12,009 bases of DNA, from contig JAJZJJ010000034.1 in NCBI GenBank assembly GCA_021810175.1, forward strand, positions 1-12,009, written 5' to 3'. Below the pieces are notes generated by a model, which worked only from the letters and a program-made list of their open reading frames with translations, was not told where the DNA came from and searched no databases. Made by a program: the position numbers and the translations under genes. Origin of the DNA: Acidobacteriota bacterium. GTDB taxonomy: Bacteria; Acidobacteriota; Terriglobia; Terriglobales; Acidobacteriaceae. Below, piece after piece: positions 1 to 7,348 of this stretch (the first letter of the stretch is position 1; every line of letters starts with the position of its first letter).

Positions 1-69
1 CTCCAGGCTCAGCTCAACAATCCGCCGCTTCTCTTCAATCGCCCGCCGTACCCGCGTCCCTGATCCCAT
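1..69 (-). CDS. tnpA: IS66-family accessory protein TnpA, N-terminal fragment (runs off left edge)
   Basis: Only the first 23 codons are inside the window, starting at ATG 69-67. An in-frame TGA at 99-97, with no other likely start between, supports this start. The readable peptide has a basic start (residues GTRVRRA) followed by EEKRRIVELSLE. This is the typical opening of the helix-turn-helix protein TnpA (OrfA) of IS66 elements, usually followed by a 'PG.SVA.VAR..GVN.NQVF.WRR' stretch. TnpA is a small DNA-binding protein required with TnpB and the transposase TnpC for transposition in the IS66 family. An IS3-type OrfA begins similarly and cannot be excluded from 23 residues alone, but the GTAAGCG end nearby favours IS66. 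Confidence 0.6.
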   Translation of the reverse strand, partial: MGSGTRVRRAIEEKRRIVELSLE

Positions 70-126
70 GCCCCCATCGTCATCACCAACAGGCTCTCAG
101 TCCAGAGGGGAGATTCGTACGCTTAC
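1..126 (-). mobile_element. End of an IS66-family insertion sequence, cut by the left window edge
   Basis: Read on the minus strand, the sequence at 126-120 is GTAAGCG, which matches the conserved 5'-GTAA(GCG) start of IS66-family terminal inverted repeats. Fifty-seven bases inside it begins an open frame resembling the IS66 accessory protein TnpA, so end and gene agree in position and direction. The element lies in non-coding DNA downstream of the porin gene. IS66 elements usually duplicate 8 bp of target, so TGCCGAGC at 127-134 should recur beyond the other end, which is outside this window. Completeness of the element cannot be judged. Confidence 0.65.
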
Positions 127-326
127 TGCCGAGCACCTGCTTCTCGCAGTTCTTTCGATCGGCGTGCCTACAAAGAAAGATGCTGGAACAATCCTTCCGG
201 GAAACCCACCGTCGCAGTCTGTGCCGCCAGGCGCTCCGCGGCACAATGCACTGAATTCGCTTTGCATAGCACGATGTCTCAGACAGGCGGCTGCTGCCTC
301 TGCCGGCATCGCTCCTGGGCTGTCGG
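127..326. other. Non-coding stretch between the IS66 end and the porin stop codon
   Basis: About 200 bases with no convincing gene on either strand. An imperfectly structured inverted repeat, GTGCCGC at 221-227 with GCGGCAC at 238-244, could form a hairpin downstream of the porin gene. It has no T-run on the minus strand, so it is not a clear intrinsic terminator. The sequence right after the IS end gives no readable remnant of an interrupted gene. Confidence 0.4.
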
Positions 327-1538
327 CTAAAACGTGTACATGATGCGCGTGAGCGCGAGAACCGTATCCGGTGTCTGCATGCCACCCGGATGCAGCCAAT
401 ATTCCACATCCGGCTGGACGGTCAGCCCCTTCCATGCCGCGATCTGGTAATACCCCTCGAACTCATTCTCAAAGCCGTGTCTGAAGCTGTTTTGTCCCGT
501 GAGCAGGCTGTCACTGAAGGCAACGCCGACTTCATCCTTCGCGCGCGCGGCGAAAGGACCGGTCCACACCACGCCTCCGCCATAATGGCGGCGAACCGCC
601 GCGACCGACGCTGGCCCCGTACCAAACTGGAAAAATGCTCCCAGCCCTCGCTCGTTTGATCCGGCCGGATGCCACAGCTTCTGGCTCAGAACGGCGTAAA
701 CTCCCCCCGCGTGATGCTGAATGCCTCCCCGGAAGCGGCGGAATCGTCCTGTATCGCGCCAGGCTCCCACCTGTACTTTGTAGGGCAGGCCATGCCAGTT
801 GCTCTCCCAGCCCTCTTCCGTCAGCCACAGGTCGCCGCCCGGATCGTAGCTCAGCTCCGTGCTGTGGTCGTTCCATACTCCGCCCGCAAAGTAGAGGCCT
901 CTCGCTGGACGCACGAACAGATCCCCTCCGAACGACCCCTTCGGGAACGTGGGCAGAATAAACGTGCTCACGGATGCGTCGGAGGAGAAATCGAGGGAAA
1001 CGAAGTTTCCCCCGTACGGCACCGTGAAAAACTGGTCGTCCACGTACATCAGCCCCACCCGCGCCTGAATCCTCCGCCCGAGCAGATTCTGCTCGAACCA
1101 GGCGCGGTCCACGGACGTCTCCTGGTAGGCATCCATGTTGTCCGGATCCTGCAGCGCTGGCATCTGGTGCGTCAGAATGCTCGGCCCGTTGTGGCTTTGC
1201 ACGTCCACCATGAACGTCCCGCCCTCCCAGCCGAGAAGCTTCTTCGTGTCGATGTTGGTCGCAACGTCCAGCAGATCCTGTCCGTCAAAACCGAGCGGCT
1301 TCGGCTGCCCTCCATCGGCGACCGTGGATCCGTCAAGCTGCAGCCAGCTGCTGAACGTGATGCCATGCTGCGCCAAAGCGGACCGGATGCGAAGAATCGC
1401 GTTCGTGGATGCATCGCCTGGCGTCGTCTGCTTCGGCTGTAAGGCGGCGGAGGCGATCGACTGAGCCTCCGGCCTGGGGACGCCCAGGGCCAGACACACA
1501 AACAGTACCAGTGAGAGTCGGCGAGCGACGTTTACCAC
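327..1538 (-). CDS. OprB-type carbohydrate-selective porin
   Basis: Outer-membrane beta-barrel porin of the OprB family, whose members admit sugars such as glucose into the periplasm. From the GTG at 1538 it is 403 aa. Residues 1-26 are a signal peptide (VARRLSLVLFVCLALG... cleaved near PEAQS). It is followed by 'ALAQHGITFSSWLQLDG' and 'KKLLGWEGGTFMVDVQSHNG', close to the OprB pattern of a helix, a first strand and 'LGWEGG.F'. Then come 'RAWFEQNLLGRRIQARVGLMYVDDQFF' (split here: WFEQNLLGRRIQARVGLM and YVDDQFF) and 'PYGGNFVSLDF', also typical. The protein ends in Phe (YTF), the usual outer-membrane assembly signal. The open frame extends to an ATG at 1619, but AAGGA at 1550-1546 lies 7 nt before the 1538 GTG and gives a clean signal peptide. 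The GTG at 1541 is a close alternative. It appears monocistronic, with about 370 bp free upstream; the transported sugar is unknown. Confidence 0.85.
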   Translation of the reverse strand: MVNVARRLSLVLFVCLALGVPRPEAQSIASAALQPKQTTPGDASTNAILRIRSALAQHGITFSSWLQLDGSTVADGGQPKPLGFDGQDLLDVATNIDTKKLLGWEGGTFMVDVQSHNGPSILTHQMPALQDPDNMDAYQETSVDRAWFEQNLLGRRIQARVGLMYVDDQFFTVPYGGNFVSLDFSSDASVSTFILPTFPKGSFGGDLFVRPARGLYFAGGVWNDHSTELSYDPGGDLWLTEEGWESNWHGLPYKVQVGAWRDTGRFRRFRGGIQHHAGGVYAVLSQKLWHPAGSNERGLGAFFQFGTGPASVAAVRRHYGGGVVWTGPFAARAKDEVGVAFSDSLLTGQNSFRHGFENEFEGYYQIAAWKGLTVQPDVEYWLHPGGMQTPDTVLALTRIMYTF

Positions 1539-1908
1539 CACAGCATCCTTGGCTACCGGTTGGGGAACGGACGCGGAGAAGCCTCCGCCATCGAAATCTG
1601 ATCGTGGCACGCGCCGCACCCGCCGGTCAATCGCGCCCCGCGACGGACAGCGGCATCAGCTAACCCCGAAGCTCTCCCAAATAGAATCGAAAGCGAACAA
1701 CGCTACTCGGAGCCGGAGAACCCGCCCAGCCTCCAGCCACGCCCGCGCACCGGGTTTCGCGCGAGCGCCGGTAAGTCTCCCTCCGCGAGAGAAATGCGCC
1801 GCCTGCGTACTGCGGCCAGTTCCCGATGCGCCTCTCCTGTCTGTTGAAAGAAGCTTCCGCTTCCACCTGCCCAGCCCCAGCCGCGTCACCCAGCCAATGC
1901 GCTGCTGT
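1539..1908. other. Intergenic region upstream of the porin gene
   Basis: About 370 bases without a convincing gene. On the minus strand TTGACC (1630-1625) stands 18 nt from CACGAT (1606-1601). This is a weak candidate promoter for the porin: good -35, poor -10. The open frames crossing the region are arginine/proline/alanine-rich shadows without plausible starts. No clear terminator for the upstream 1909-2310 gene was found. Confidence 0.35.
1546..1550 (-). promoter_or_regulatory. Shine-Dalgarno site deciding the porin start
   Basis: AAGGA lies 7 nt upstream of GTG 1538-1536 and 4 nt upstream of the adjacent GTG 1541-1539. No comparable site precedes the upstream ATG at 1619, whose extra 27 residues would push the signal peptide away from the N-terminus. 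Confidence 0.5.
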
Positions 1909-2310
1909 TCACTGGCCATCCGGAGGTGCGCTGCTGATCTTGCATAGCGCGCGCGCCGCTTTCAGCTGCGCCGGAGTCACTTTCCCCGGGATGTTCACAT
2001 ATTTAAGTCGATTCTTGTTCGCCAGCCGTTCCAGCATGTCCATGTTCGCCTGGGTCTCGCGATAGCTCGTTGCCGGTAGTTTGTAGTTCTCGCTGTCCAC
2101 AACGTCAAGCTCGCTGAATCTCACAGCGGTGACCGCCACGCCCCAAAACATGCCTCGCGTTTTCCGATGCTCGCGGAAAATCACGCAGCCCGTATTCTGG
2201 CTCAGAACACCCCAGACAACCGGTTTCTCATCCTTGTTCTTCGCGCGTGCAAAACAAAGCGGAGAAAGCAACAGCAATCCCACCGCAACCGCGACTGTCT
2301 TTCTCGTCAC
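1909..2310 (-). CDS. Small secreted protein of unknown function
   Basis: 133 aa, not recognised. The GTG start at 2310 has a strong purine-rich site just upstream (GAGGGGGAG, about 3-4 nt away). Residues 1-22 form a signal peptide (MTRKTVAVAVGLLLLSPLCFARA), so the mature protein of about 110 aa is periplasmic or exported. The mature part has two cysteines, near residue 42 (NTGCVIF) and near residue 123 (RALCKISS), which could form a disulfide. It has a strand-rich middle (FWGVAVTAVRFSELDVVDSE) and a helical, charged C-terminal half (TQANMDMLERLANKNRLKY). It is not a lipoprotein: no lipobox Cys follows the hydrophobic stretch with the right spacing. It lies 126 bp after the three-gene operon on the same strand and may have its own promoter. 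The frame, start and signal peptide make a real gene likely; the function is open. Confidence 0.7.
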   Translation of the reverse strand: MTRKTVAVAVGLLLLSPLCFARAKNKDEKPVVWGVLSQNTGCVIFREHRKTRGMFWGVAVTAVRFSELDVVDSENYKLPATSYRETQANMDMLERLANKNRLKYVNIPGKVTPAQLKAARALCKISSAPPDGQ

Positions 2311-2340
2311 AGCTCCCCCTCAGTTTTCCGAATGCCCGAA

Positions 2341-2346
2341 AGTATA
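2341..2346 (-). promoter_or_regulatory. Candidate -10 box for the small secreted protein gene
   Basis: TATACT on the minus strand matches TATAAT at five of six positions and sits 30 nt before the GTG start at 2310. The -35 region 17-18 nt upstream (CAGACC/AGACCA) is poor, so this is only a candidate. Confidence 0.3.
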
Positions 2347-2408
2347 TTCCCAAACCTCGGGCCTGGTCTGCCTCGATAAGGACTATTCCGCTGACGGCCC
2401 AGGAAGCC

Positions 2409-2424
2409 GGAAATCTCGATTTCC
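2409..2424 (-). terminator. Hairpin after the three-gene operon, possible weak terminator
   Basis: GGAAATC-GA-GATTTCC is a perfect 7-bp inverted repeat (or a 6-bp stem with a 4-nt loop) starting 12 nt after the TAG at 2439-2437. No T-run follows on the minus strand, so intrinsic termination is doubtful. It may instead protect the mRNA 3' end or bind a protein. Confidence 0.25.
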
Positions 2425-2436
2425 AGGAGATGCCGC

Positions 2437-4185
2437 CTACTCCTCCACTTCGGCCAGCAGCTCTTCCTCCGCCTGCACCGCTCCATGCGCCTCGGAATTG
2501 AGCCCCTTTCGTTTGGACGCCCTCCTGGCATTGCGCTTCTTCACCAGCTTCTCCAGCATCTTCTGCAGCGGATCCAGCATAAATGCCATACCGCTGCTGA
2601 TCAGCAGCTGCACCAGCGCCACTTCGCTCGTGTAGTAGTGTTCGATAAAGCCGGTCAGGGTATCGCCCAGATAAACAAACGGCACGATCACCGCAAAGGT
2701 GGTCAGCGCCTCCTGCAGCTTCTTGTGCGGTGTGTGCCCAGGCAGAACCAGAATTCCGATCACCGCCAGCACCTGCAGAATCGCGAACCACCACGTCTGG
2801 AACCAGGCCGGTTTGATTCGCAGCACATAAGTAGCCTCGCTGGAGATTTGTCCGTCCGGCATCCGTGCACGCACCTGGAACACCCAGCGCCCATGCGGCA
2901 GTTCCGTAAACTCGCGGTCGATGCGTGGACTCCACTTCGACCAGCCGTTGTCCACGCCGTTCATGAACGTCTGATATTCCATCGCTCCCGACGGCCCAAG
3001 CCCATTTGCCGCATAGGCAATGCGGAACGCGTTGTAGCGGTACGGAAACTTCAGAATCTGCGCCGGGTCCTGAATCAGCGACTGCACTCCGCCCGCCTTC
3101 GCCGACCACGCCCCGCCAAACACAACCCGGTCGTCGCGCGTGCCGACTACAGCCCGTATCTGAGCGCGAAAAGGCGCAGCCTCGGCATCGGCTGGAAGAT
3201 TCACGCCCACCAGCGACACCCCGCTGTTGAGCGCCGCCCACAATCCACCGCGATGGTTGTAGCCCATCCCGTAGACGTGTGGGTCGGCAAGCCCCTGCGC
3301 CGTGCCCGCACGCAGCACGATTTGACCCTCGGCGTTGACGATCTCCACGCCATTCTTCGCCGTGCCGAAAGCCACCAGACTCGGCGTCAGTGCAACGGCG
3401 GACGTCACATTGGAGCCATCGGTTGTGTTCCAGCCGGCGGCATTCAGCACCTGCATCGGCTGCGCCGAGCCCGGCTGGTAAAGCACCAGCCCCTGATTAA
3501 AACTGGGGATCAGCAGACCGCTTTTCGTGGCCACCATCGTCAGGCCGCGCACATCCGCACCGCCAGGCAAGCCCTGCAGCTTGTCCCCTTCCAGCCGCGT
3601 CAGCCCGCGTACCGTATCCAGAACGTACAGCGAGCCATCGTACCAGGCCGCGTGCAGAAAATGATCGTCCGAGGGAACCGATGTGACAGCGCCGCTCTTC
3701 GCCCGCACAAACAACCAGTGGTCCGACAGGAAGACCCGCCCCGCCGGCGTATCGAGAATCTGAATCACACGATCGCCCGAATCGTGAAAGGCCGCCGGCA
3801 GCCCGGCGATGTCCGACACGTATTTCAAAGTGCCGCTGGCGTTCGGAACCAGCGACCCAATTTCGCCGTCCCCGCCCACCAGAATGCGCCCGTTCGACGC
3901 CTTCGCCACCGCGTAAGCGCCGCCCCCGCCGGGCATCCCAATCAGCCGCCATCGCGCACCGTCGTATTCCAATACGCCCGACGAGTTGCCAAAGAACAAA
4001 ATGCCCCGGCTGTCTTCCGCAACCGACCAGTTCTGTCCGTTGGCTCCGTAAACAGCGGGTGAAAAATTGCGCACCCCTGTAACCGCCAGCGGCGCCGAGG
4101 CTTTCGCCTGTGCCCGGGCCCCCGGGAGAAGGAACCCCGCCAGCAGGGCCGCCACAGCTGCAAATCTGCACGCCAGTCGCCTCAT
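2437..4185 (-). CDS. Beta-propeller/Y_Y_Y sensor-like membrane protein lacking a kinase domain
   Basis: 582 aa. Residues 1-25 are a signal peptide. Residues about 35-375 look like two-component-regulator propeller blades (NWSVAEDSRGILFFGNSSG, GGLWAALNSGVSLV), predicted periplasmic. Residues 379-464 are a clear Y_Y_Y (triple tyrosine) domain: PYRYNAFRIAYAA, MEYQTFMNGVDNGWSKWS, FTELPHGRWVFQVRARMPDG. A helix at 465-482 follows, then two more at about 495-514 and 522-541, and a basic tail (KKRNARRASKRKG) ending in a Glu-rich stretch, predicted cytoplasmic. In this architecture a HisKA/HATPase, GGDEF or DNA-binding domain normally follows; here there is none. The start at ATG 4185 overlaps the previous stop (ATGA) and has AAGGAG 8 nt upstream, so the open frame up to 4548 is only read-through inside the upstream gene. 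It is the last gene of the operon. The sensing role is inferred from the domain family. Confidence 0.85.
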   Translation of the reverse strand: MRRLACRFAAVAALLAGFLLPGARAQAKASAPLAVTGVRNFSPAVYGANGQNWSVAEDSRGILFFGNSSGVLEYDGARWRLIGMPGGGGAYAVAKASNGRILVGGDGEIGSLVPNASGTLKYVSDIAGLPAAFHDSGDRVIQILDTPAGRVFLSDHWLFVRAKSGAVTSVPSDDHFLHAAWYDGSLYVLDTVRGLTRLEGDKLQGLPGGADVRGLTMVATKSGLLIPSFNQGLVLYQPGSAQPMQVLNAAGWNTTDGSNVTSAVALTPSLVAFGTAKNGVEIVNAEGQIVLRAGTAQGLADPHVYGMGYNHRGGLWAALNSGVSLVGVNLPADAEAAPFRAQIRAVVGTRDDRVVFGGAWSAKAGGVQSLIQDPAQILKFPYRYNAFRIAYAANGLGPSGAMEYQTFMNGVDNGWSKWSPRIDREFTELPHGRWVFQVRARMPDGQISSEATYVLRIKPAWFQTWWFAILQVLAVIGILVLPGHTPHKKLQEALTTFAVIVPFVYLGDTLTGFIEHYYTSEVALVQLLISSGMAFMLDPLQKMLEKLVKKRNARRASKRKGLNSEAHGAVQAEEELLAEVEE

Positions 4186-7100
4186 TGTGCCTTCTCCTTC
4201 TTCGATTTCCTGTCCACCTCGAACTTGAACGTTCGCTGTGACCGATTCCCAACCAGATCCTCCGCCACAATCGTGATCGTGTGCGTGCTCCCTGGCGCGA
4301 ACCCGGAGAGCGGCGCGCGGTAAATCATCGGTGCCTGACCGTCGATGCTGTAGGTGATCTCCTGCAGTCCCGCCGGCTCGTCCTCCGCTGAGACAAAGAT
4401 CAGCTCGCCGGGCGGCACATGCAGCACTCCGCCCACATCGGCCGGTTGTGCGCTCCACGTCACCTCGATCGACGGGCCCTGCGCGTCCACCATCACCCGC
4501 TGCCTCTGCACCGGCTGCAGCGTGCCCAGCGTGTTGCGTGCCCGCCACTCCAGTTCAACGGTGCCCGAGTACCGGATGCTGAACGGCTTCTTGTACGGCA
4601 GCCAGTGTCCCCCGCCCAGCCGGTACACCACGGAGGCCACACCCACCGGTCCCGCCGAGCTTTGCAAATCGATCTTCGTCGATGCGCCAATCAGCGGTAT
4701 CGTTCCATGCGTGGTTTGCGGACCATCGAAACGCACCGCGCTGCTGGGAGCCGCGCGGTCCGGAACCAGCTCGATCGTGTGCGTGGCGCTCACGTTCCCC
4801 AGCGCGTCCACCGCATGGAAGCTGAGGAAGTGGTTGCCCGCCTGCGGCACAGGCAGCGGCTTCGAATAAGCCTGAGCCGCCGTTCCGTCGAGCGTGTACA
4901 TGACCGTGTCGCCCTCGTCCGTTTTGAAGACCATCGAGCTGCCCGGTGTGACGTACACCGTTGCCCCGCGCTGCACGGAGCTGCCGTTAATCCTGAATGT
5001 CGGATCCGCAACCTTGCTCACCAGCGTGAATCGCCACGTGTGCTCATCCTCGCGATTGCCCACCTCGTCCACCGAGTAGTAGCGCAGTGTGTGCGGCCCA
5101 TCGCCCATCCGGCCCACCGCAAATGGCTGCCGGCACGAGTGCATCCGTCCCTTGTCCAGCTGGCACATCACCTGTGCCACGCCCGAGAGATTGTCGAATG
5201 TCACCAGCGCAATCTGCGTTTTTGGCGACAGAATGTTGGCCTGATGTGGTCCGCGCAGCTCCAGCCGCGTCGTCGGGGGCGTTGTATCCACGGTAAAAGC
5301 CAGGGTGTGCACCTTCTCCGCATTACCCACGTTGTCCAGCGCGTAGTAACGGAGCGTATAGCTCCCATCGTGCGAGAAGACGTTCAGCGGTCCCGTGTAT
5401 CGGGCGAACGCCGATCCGTTCAGCGACTCCAGTGTCTTCCACAGCCCCGACGAAACTCCCGCAGGATCGTCCTTCGAGGTCAGCGTGATCGTCAGCCCTG
5501 GCCCGAAGTAAGTCGTCCCGCCGATCTCAGCTCGCCGCGCGCCGCTCGCCTTCAGCGTAGTCATTGGCGGAGCCCCGTCAATCGCGATGCCAAAGGCCTC
5601 CATGCGATGGGTAATCCCCATCTTCATCGTGTTGCGCCCCGTCTGCACAAACGTCAGCGGCTTCGGCTGCGATCCCGCTTTTGCATTCGGCGCGGCCTCC
5701 GGACTGATTAAAAAGCTCGGCGCGCCCGGATTCGGCGAGTCGCTGATCCGCAGCTCGAACGGCAATCCCGGCGGCCCCATCAACCCCAGCTTCCGATCCA
5801 GGTACCAGCGCTTCGCATCCAGAACCGGCGGAAGTGCCGCACCGGTGCCCGCCGGCTCAATCCGCACCTCAACCGTCTGCGCTGCCTCCCGGTTGCCCAC
5901 ATGATCCACTGCTGTGAACGTCAGTCGATGCCTGCCCAGCGCTGCAATGGAAAACGGCGCGCTGTAAGGTGTTGCCGGTCCGCCGTCCACCGAATACGTA
6001 ACTGTCGCCACACCCGATTCGAAGTCGCTGGCATTCAGTGCAATCCTGCTGTCCGGATTCAGCACCGTGGCCCCGCCCTGCATGAAGAAAGGGCGCGAAA
6101 ACTGAATCCCGGTGTCCGGCGCGGTGCGGTCGACATAAATGTCGTCCACCGCTATCTGCTTCACATTGCCGACGGAATCCTTCGCCTCCAGTTGCAGATG
6201 ATGAATTCCCGAAACCCCAGGCAGCTCAAACGGCGACCTGTAGGCCTTCTCCGGCCCGCCATCGATGCTGTAGCGAACCGGAACTGCCCCGGCCACCGCA
6301 TCCCGCGCGCTCAGCGAAATCGTTGCCTGCGGCGTAACATACCGGACGCCCGTGTCCGTGTACTCCGGCCCGTGAATCGCCAGCGCAATCTGAGGCGGCG
6401 TGCGATCGACAATAAAGCTGAATGTCTGCGGCTTCTCCGCATTCTCCACGCGATCCGTCGCGGCAAACTGGATGCTGTGCCGTCCCTGGCTCAGTGCATC
6501 GAACTGCAGCGGCTTCGTCCACGCCTGCTCCGCCCCACCATCGATGCTGAACTGGATCGCCTTTACCCCGGCGTCGGCATCCTGCGCGGTCAGCGAAAGA
6601 ACCGCCCCCGATCCCACTACCGAGCCCGCGCGCGGTCCCGTGATGTGCAGTTCCGTCGTTGGCGGAGTCTTATCCAGCCGAAACGCGAACCTCTGCATCG
6701 GCTCCACGTTCCCCACGTGATCCACTGAGAAATACCGCAGCACATGATCGCCCGACTTCGTGAACGCGGGCCCTCCGGCGGGCAGCGGCTCAAACGCCCC
6801 GCCATCCAGCGACACCAGCGTCTCCGCAACCCCCGAAAGCCCATCGGACGCGGTCACTTGCAGCAGCGGATGCGGCCCCAGAATCAGCAGCCCGCCTTTC
6901 CTCACATGCGGATCCGCGCTGTAACTCAGCGTCGTCGATGGAGGCGTGCCGTCGGCAATCACCGGCACCCGCGCTATCCCAAACTGCAGCGTGTTCGGCC
7001 CCTGCTTCAGAACCACCGACGAGTGGTCGGACGCTCCCTTGCCCTTGTGCACCGTGCTCGCGCCCGTTCCCAGCCCGATGCTCATCCGGATCGGCACGCC

Positions 7101-7340
7101 GGCCGGCACATAGAACGTCCCATCCGGCGCGTGATAGAAGTGCTTCGTGAACGAAGGCGCTTTCGCTGCTGTCGCTCCGCTGCTGCTCGCGGCTTTCGCC
7201 GGAGCCGCAGCCGGCTGCTGTGTTTTGCCGGCAGCTGTCCCGGCCGAAGTCTGAGCACCGGCCGCCGCCACGCCCGCCAGCAGCACGACGGCGGCCAAGG
7301 GAAGGCTCACACGGGTTGAGAAGACTCGCCTGTTTCTCAC
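4182..7340 (-). CDS. Large secreted OmpL47/Ig-like repeat protein (nine repeats, two-unit fusion architecture)
   Basis: 1052 aa, GTG start at 7340, 8 bp after the stop of the upstream paralogue. Residues 1-30 are a signal peptide (LPLAAVVLLAGVAAAGAQ), then an Ala/Ser/Pro-rich linker to about 62. Nine repeats of about 85-97 aa follow: 130-222, 223-311, 312-403, 404-494, 588-684, 685-774, 775-860, 861-951, 952-1043. Each typically opens with D.TPP, carries 'SLTAQD..AGV..I.FSIDGG' and ends near 'H.L.F.A.DHVGN.E'. This is the pattern of OmpL47-type (Leptospira) and chitobiase-C-terminal/Ig-like repeats. An 'entry' module precedes each repeat block: about 65-129 and again 505-587 (PGLPFELRI, GAPSFLI). 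The C-terminus is short and basic (KSKKEKAQ), with no anchor, sortase motif or membrane helix. Repeat 6 has a Cys pair (726, 736). No enzyme domain is visible; a structural, adhesive or ligand-binding role is inferred. Confidence 0.85.
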   Translation of the reverse strand: MRNRRVFSTRVSLPLAAVVLLAGVAAAGAQTSAGTAAGKTQQPAAAPAKAASSSGATAAKAPSFTKHFYHAPDGTFYVPAGVPIRMSIGLGTGASTVHKGKGASDHSSVVLKQGPNTLQFGIARVPVIADGTPPSTTLSYSADPHVRKGGLLILGPHPLLQVTASDGLSGVAETLVSLDGGAFEPLPAGGPAFTKSGDHVLRYFSVDHVGNVEPMQRFAFRLDKTPPTTELHITGPRAGSVVGSGAVLSLTAQDADAGVKAIQFSIDGGAEQAWTKPLQFDALSQGRHSIQFAATDRVENAEKPQTFSFIVDRTPPQIALAIHGPEYTDTGVRYVTPQATISLSARDAVAGAVPVRYSIDGGPEKAYRSPFELPGVSGIHHLQLEAKDSVGNVKQIAVDDIYVDRTAPDTGIQFSRPFFMQGGATVLNPDSRIALNASDFESGVATVTYSVDGGPATPYSAPFSIAALGRHRLTFTAVDHVGNREAAQTVEVRIEPAGTGAALPPVLDAKRWYLDRKLGLMGPPGLPFELRISDSPNPGAPSFLISPEAAPNAKAGSQPKPLTFVQTGRNTMKMGITHRMEAFGIAIDGAPPMTTLKASGARRAEIGGTTYFGPGLTITLTSKDDPAGVSSGLWKTLESLNGSAFARYTGPLNVFSHDGSYTLRYYALDNVGNAEKVHTLAFTVDTTPPTTRLELRGPHQANILSPKTQIALVTFDNLSGVAQVMCQLDKGRMHSCRQPFAVGRMGDGPHTLRYYSVDEVGNREDEHTWRFTLVSKVADPTFRINGSSVQRGATVYVTPGSSMVFKTDEGDTVMYTLDGTAAQAYSKPLPVPQAGNHFLSFHAVDALGNVSATHTIELVPDRAAPSSAVRFDGPQTTHGTIPLIGASTKIDLQSSAGPVGVASVVYRLGGGHWLPYKKPFSIRYSGTVELEWRARNTLGTLQPVQRQRVMVDAQGPSIEVTWSAQPADVGGVLHVPPGELIFVSAEDEPAGLQEITYSIDGQAPMIYRAPLSGFAPGSTHTITIVAEDLVGNRSQRTFKFEVDRKSKKEKAQ
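4194..4199 (-). promoter_or_regulatory. Shine-Dalgarno site fixing the start at 4185
   Basis: AAGGAG inside the end of the upstream gene lies 8 nt before ATG 4185-4183, which overlaps the upstream TGA (4184-4182). Translation of the two proteins is probably coupled. Confidence 0.6.
4212..6953 (-). repeat. Nine Ig-like repeats in two blocks (4 + 5)
   Basis: Protein-level tandem repeats of about 90 residues, interrupted by the second entry module at 5580-5828. Conserved anchors are D-x-TPP at the start, 'D...GV' in the middle, '(Y/F)S(I/V)DGG' and a closing 'A(V)DHVGN'. Repeat 7 (775-860) lacks the 'D...GV' and DxTPP elements, and repeat 8 has lost the VGN signature (TLGT), so both are diverging. 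At DNA level the copies have drifted, but CCCACGTGATCCAC at 6712-6725 recurs exactly in the neighbouring gene at 8499-8512. Confidence 0.8.
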
Positions 7341-7348
7341 CGGAGCAC

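Noticed and set aside
221..244. Inverted repeat GTGCCGC/GCGGCAC as porin terminator
   Set aside because: There is no T-run on the minus strand and it lies about 80 nt after the stop, so it is too weak to call a terminator.
1660..1919. Minus-strand open frame of 87 aa in the region upstream of the porin
   Set aside because: Arg/Gly-rich with no signal, domain or good ribosome site, and it starts inside the end of the preceding gene.
2228..3241. Minus-strand 337-aa open frame
   Set aside because: Gly/Arg/Ala-rich shadow in another frame of the propeller/Y_Y_Y gene and the following gene; no recognisable domain.
4186..4548. N-terminal extension of the propeller/Y_Y_Y protein to an ATG at 4548
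   Set aside because: It lies entirely inside the repeat-protein gene, has a low-complexity Gly/Arg/Ala sequence, and the ATGA overlap, AAGGAG site and signal peptide all point to 4185.
2485..5711. Long plus-strand open frames (525 aa at 2485-4062, 430 aa at 4419-5711)
   Set aside because: They are antisense to well-supported minus-strand genes, are rich in Arg/His/Pro with no domain or signal, and arise from the high GC third positions of the real genes.
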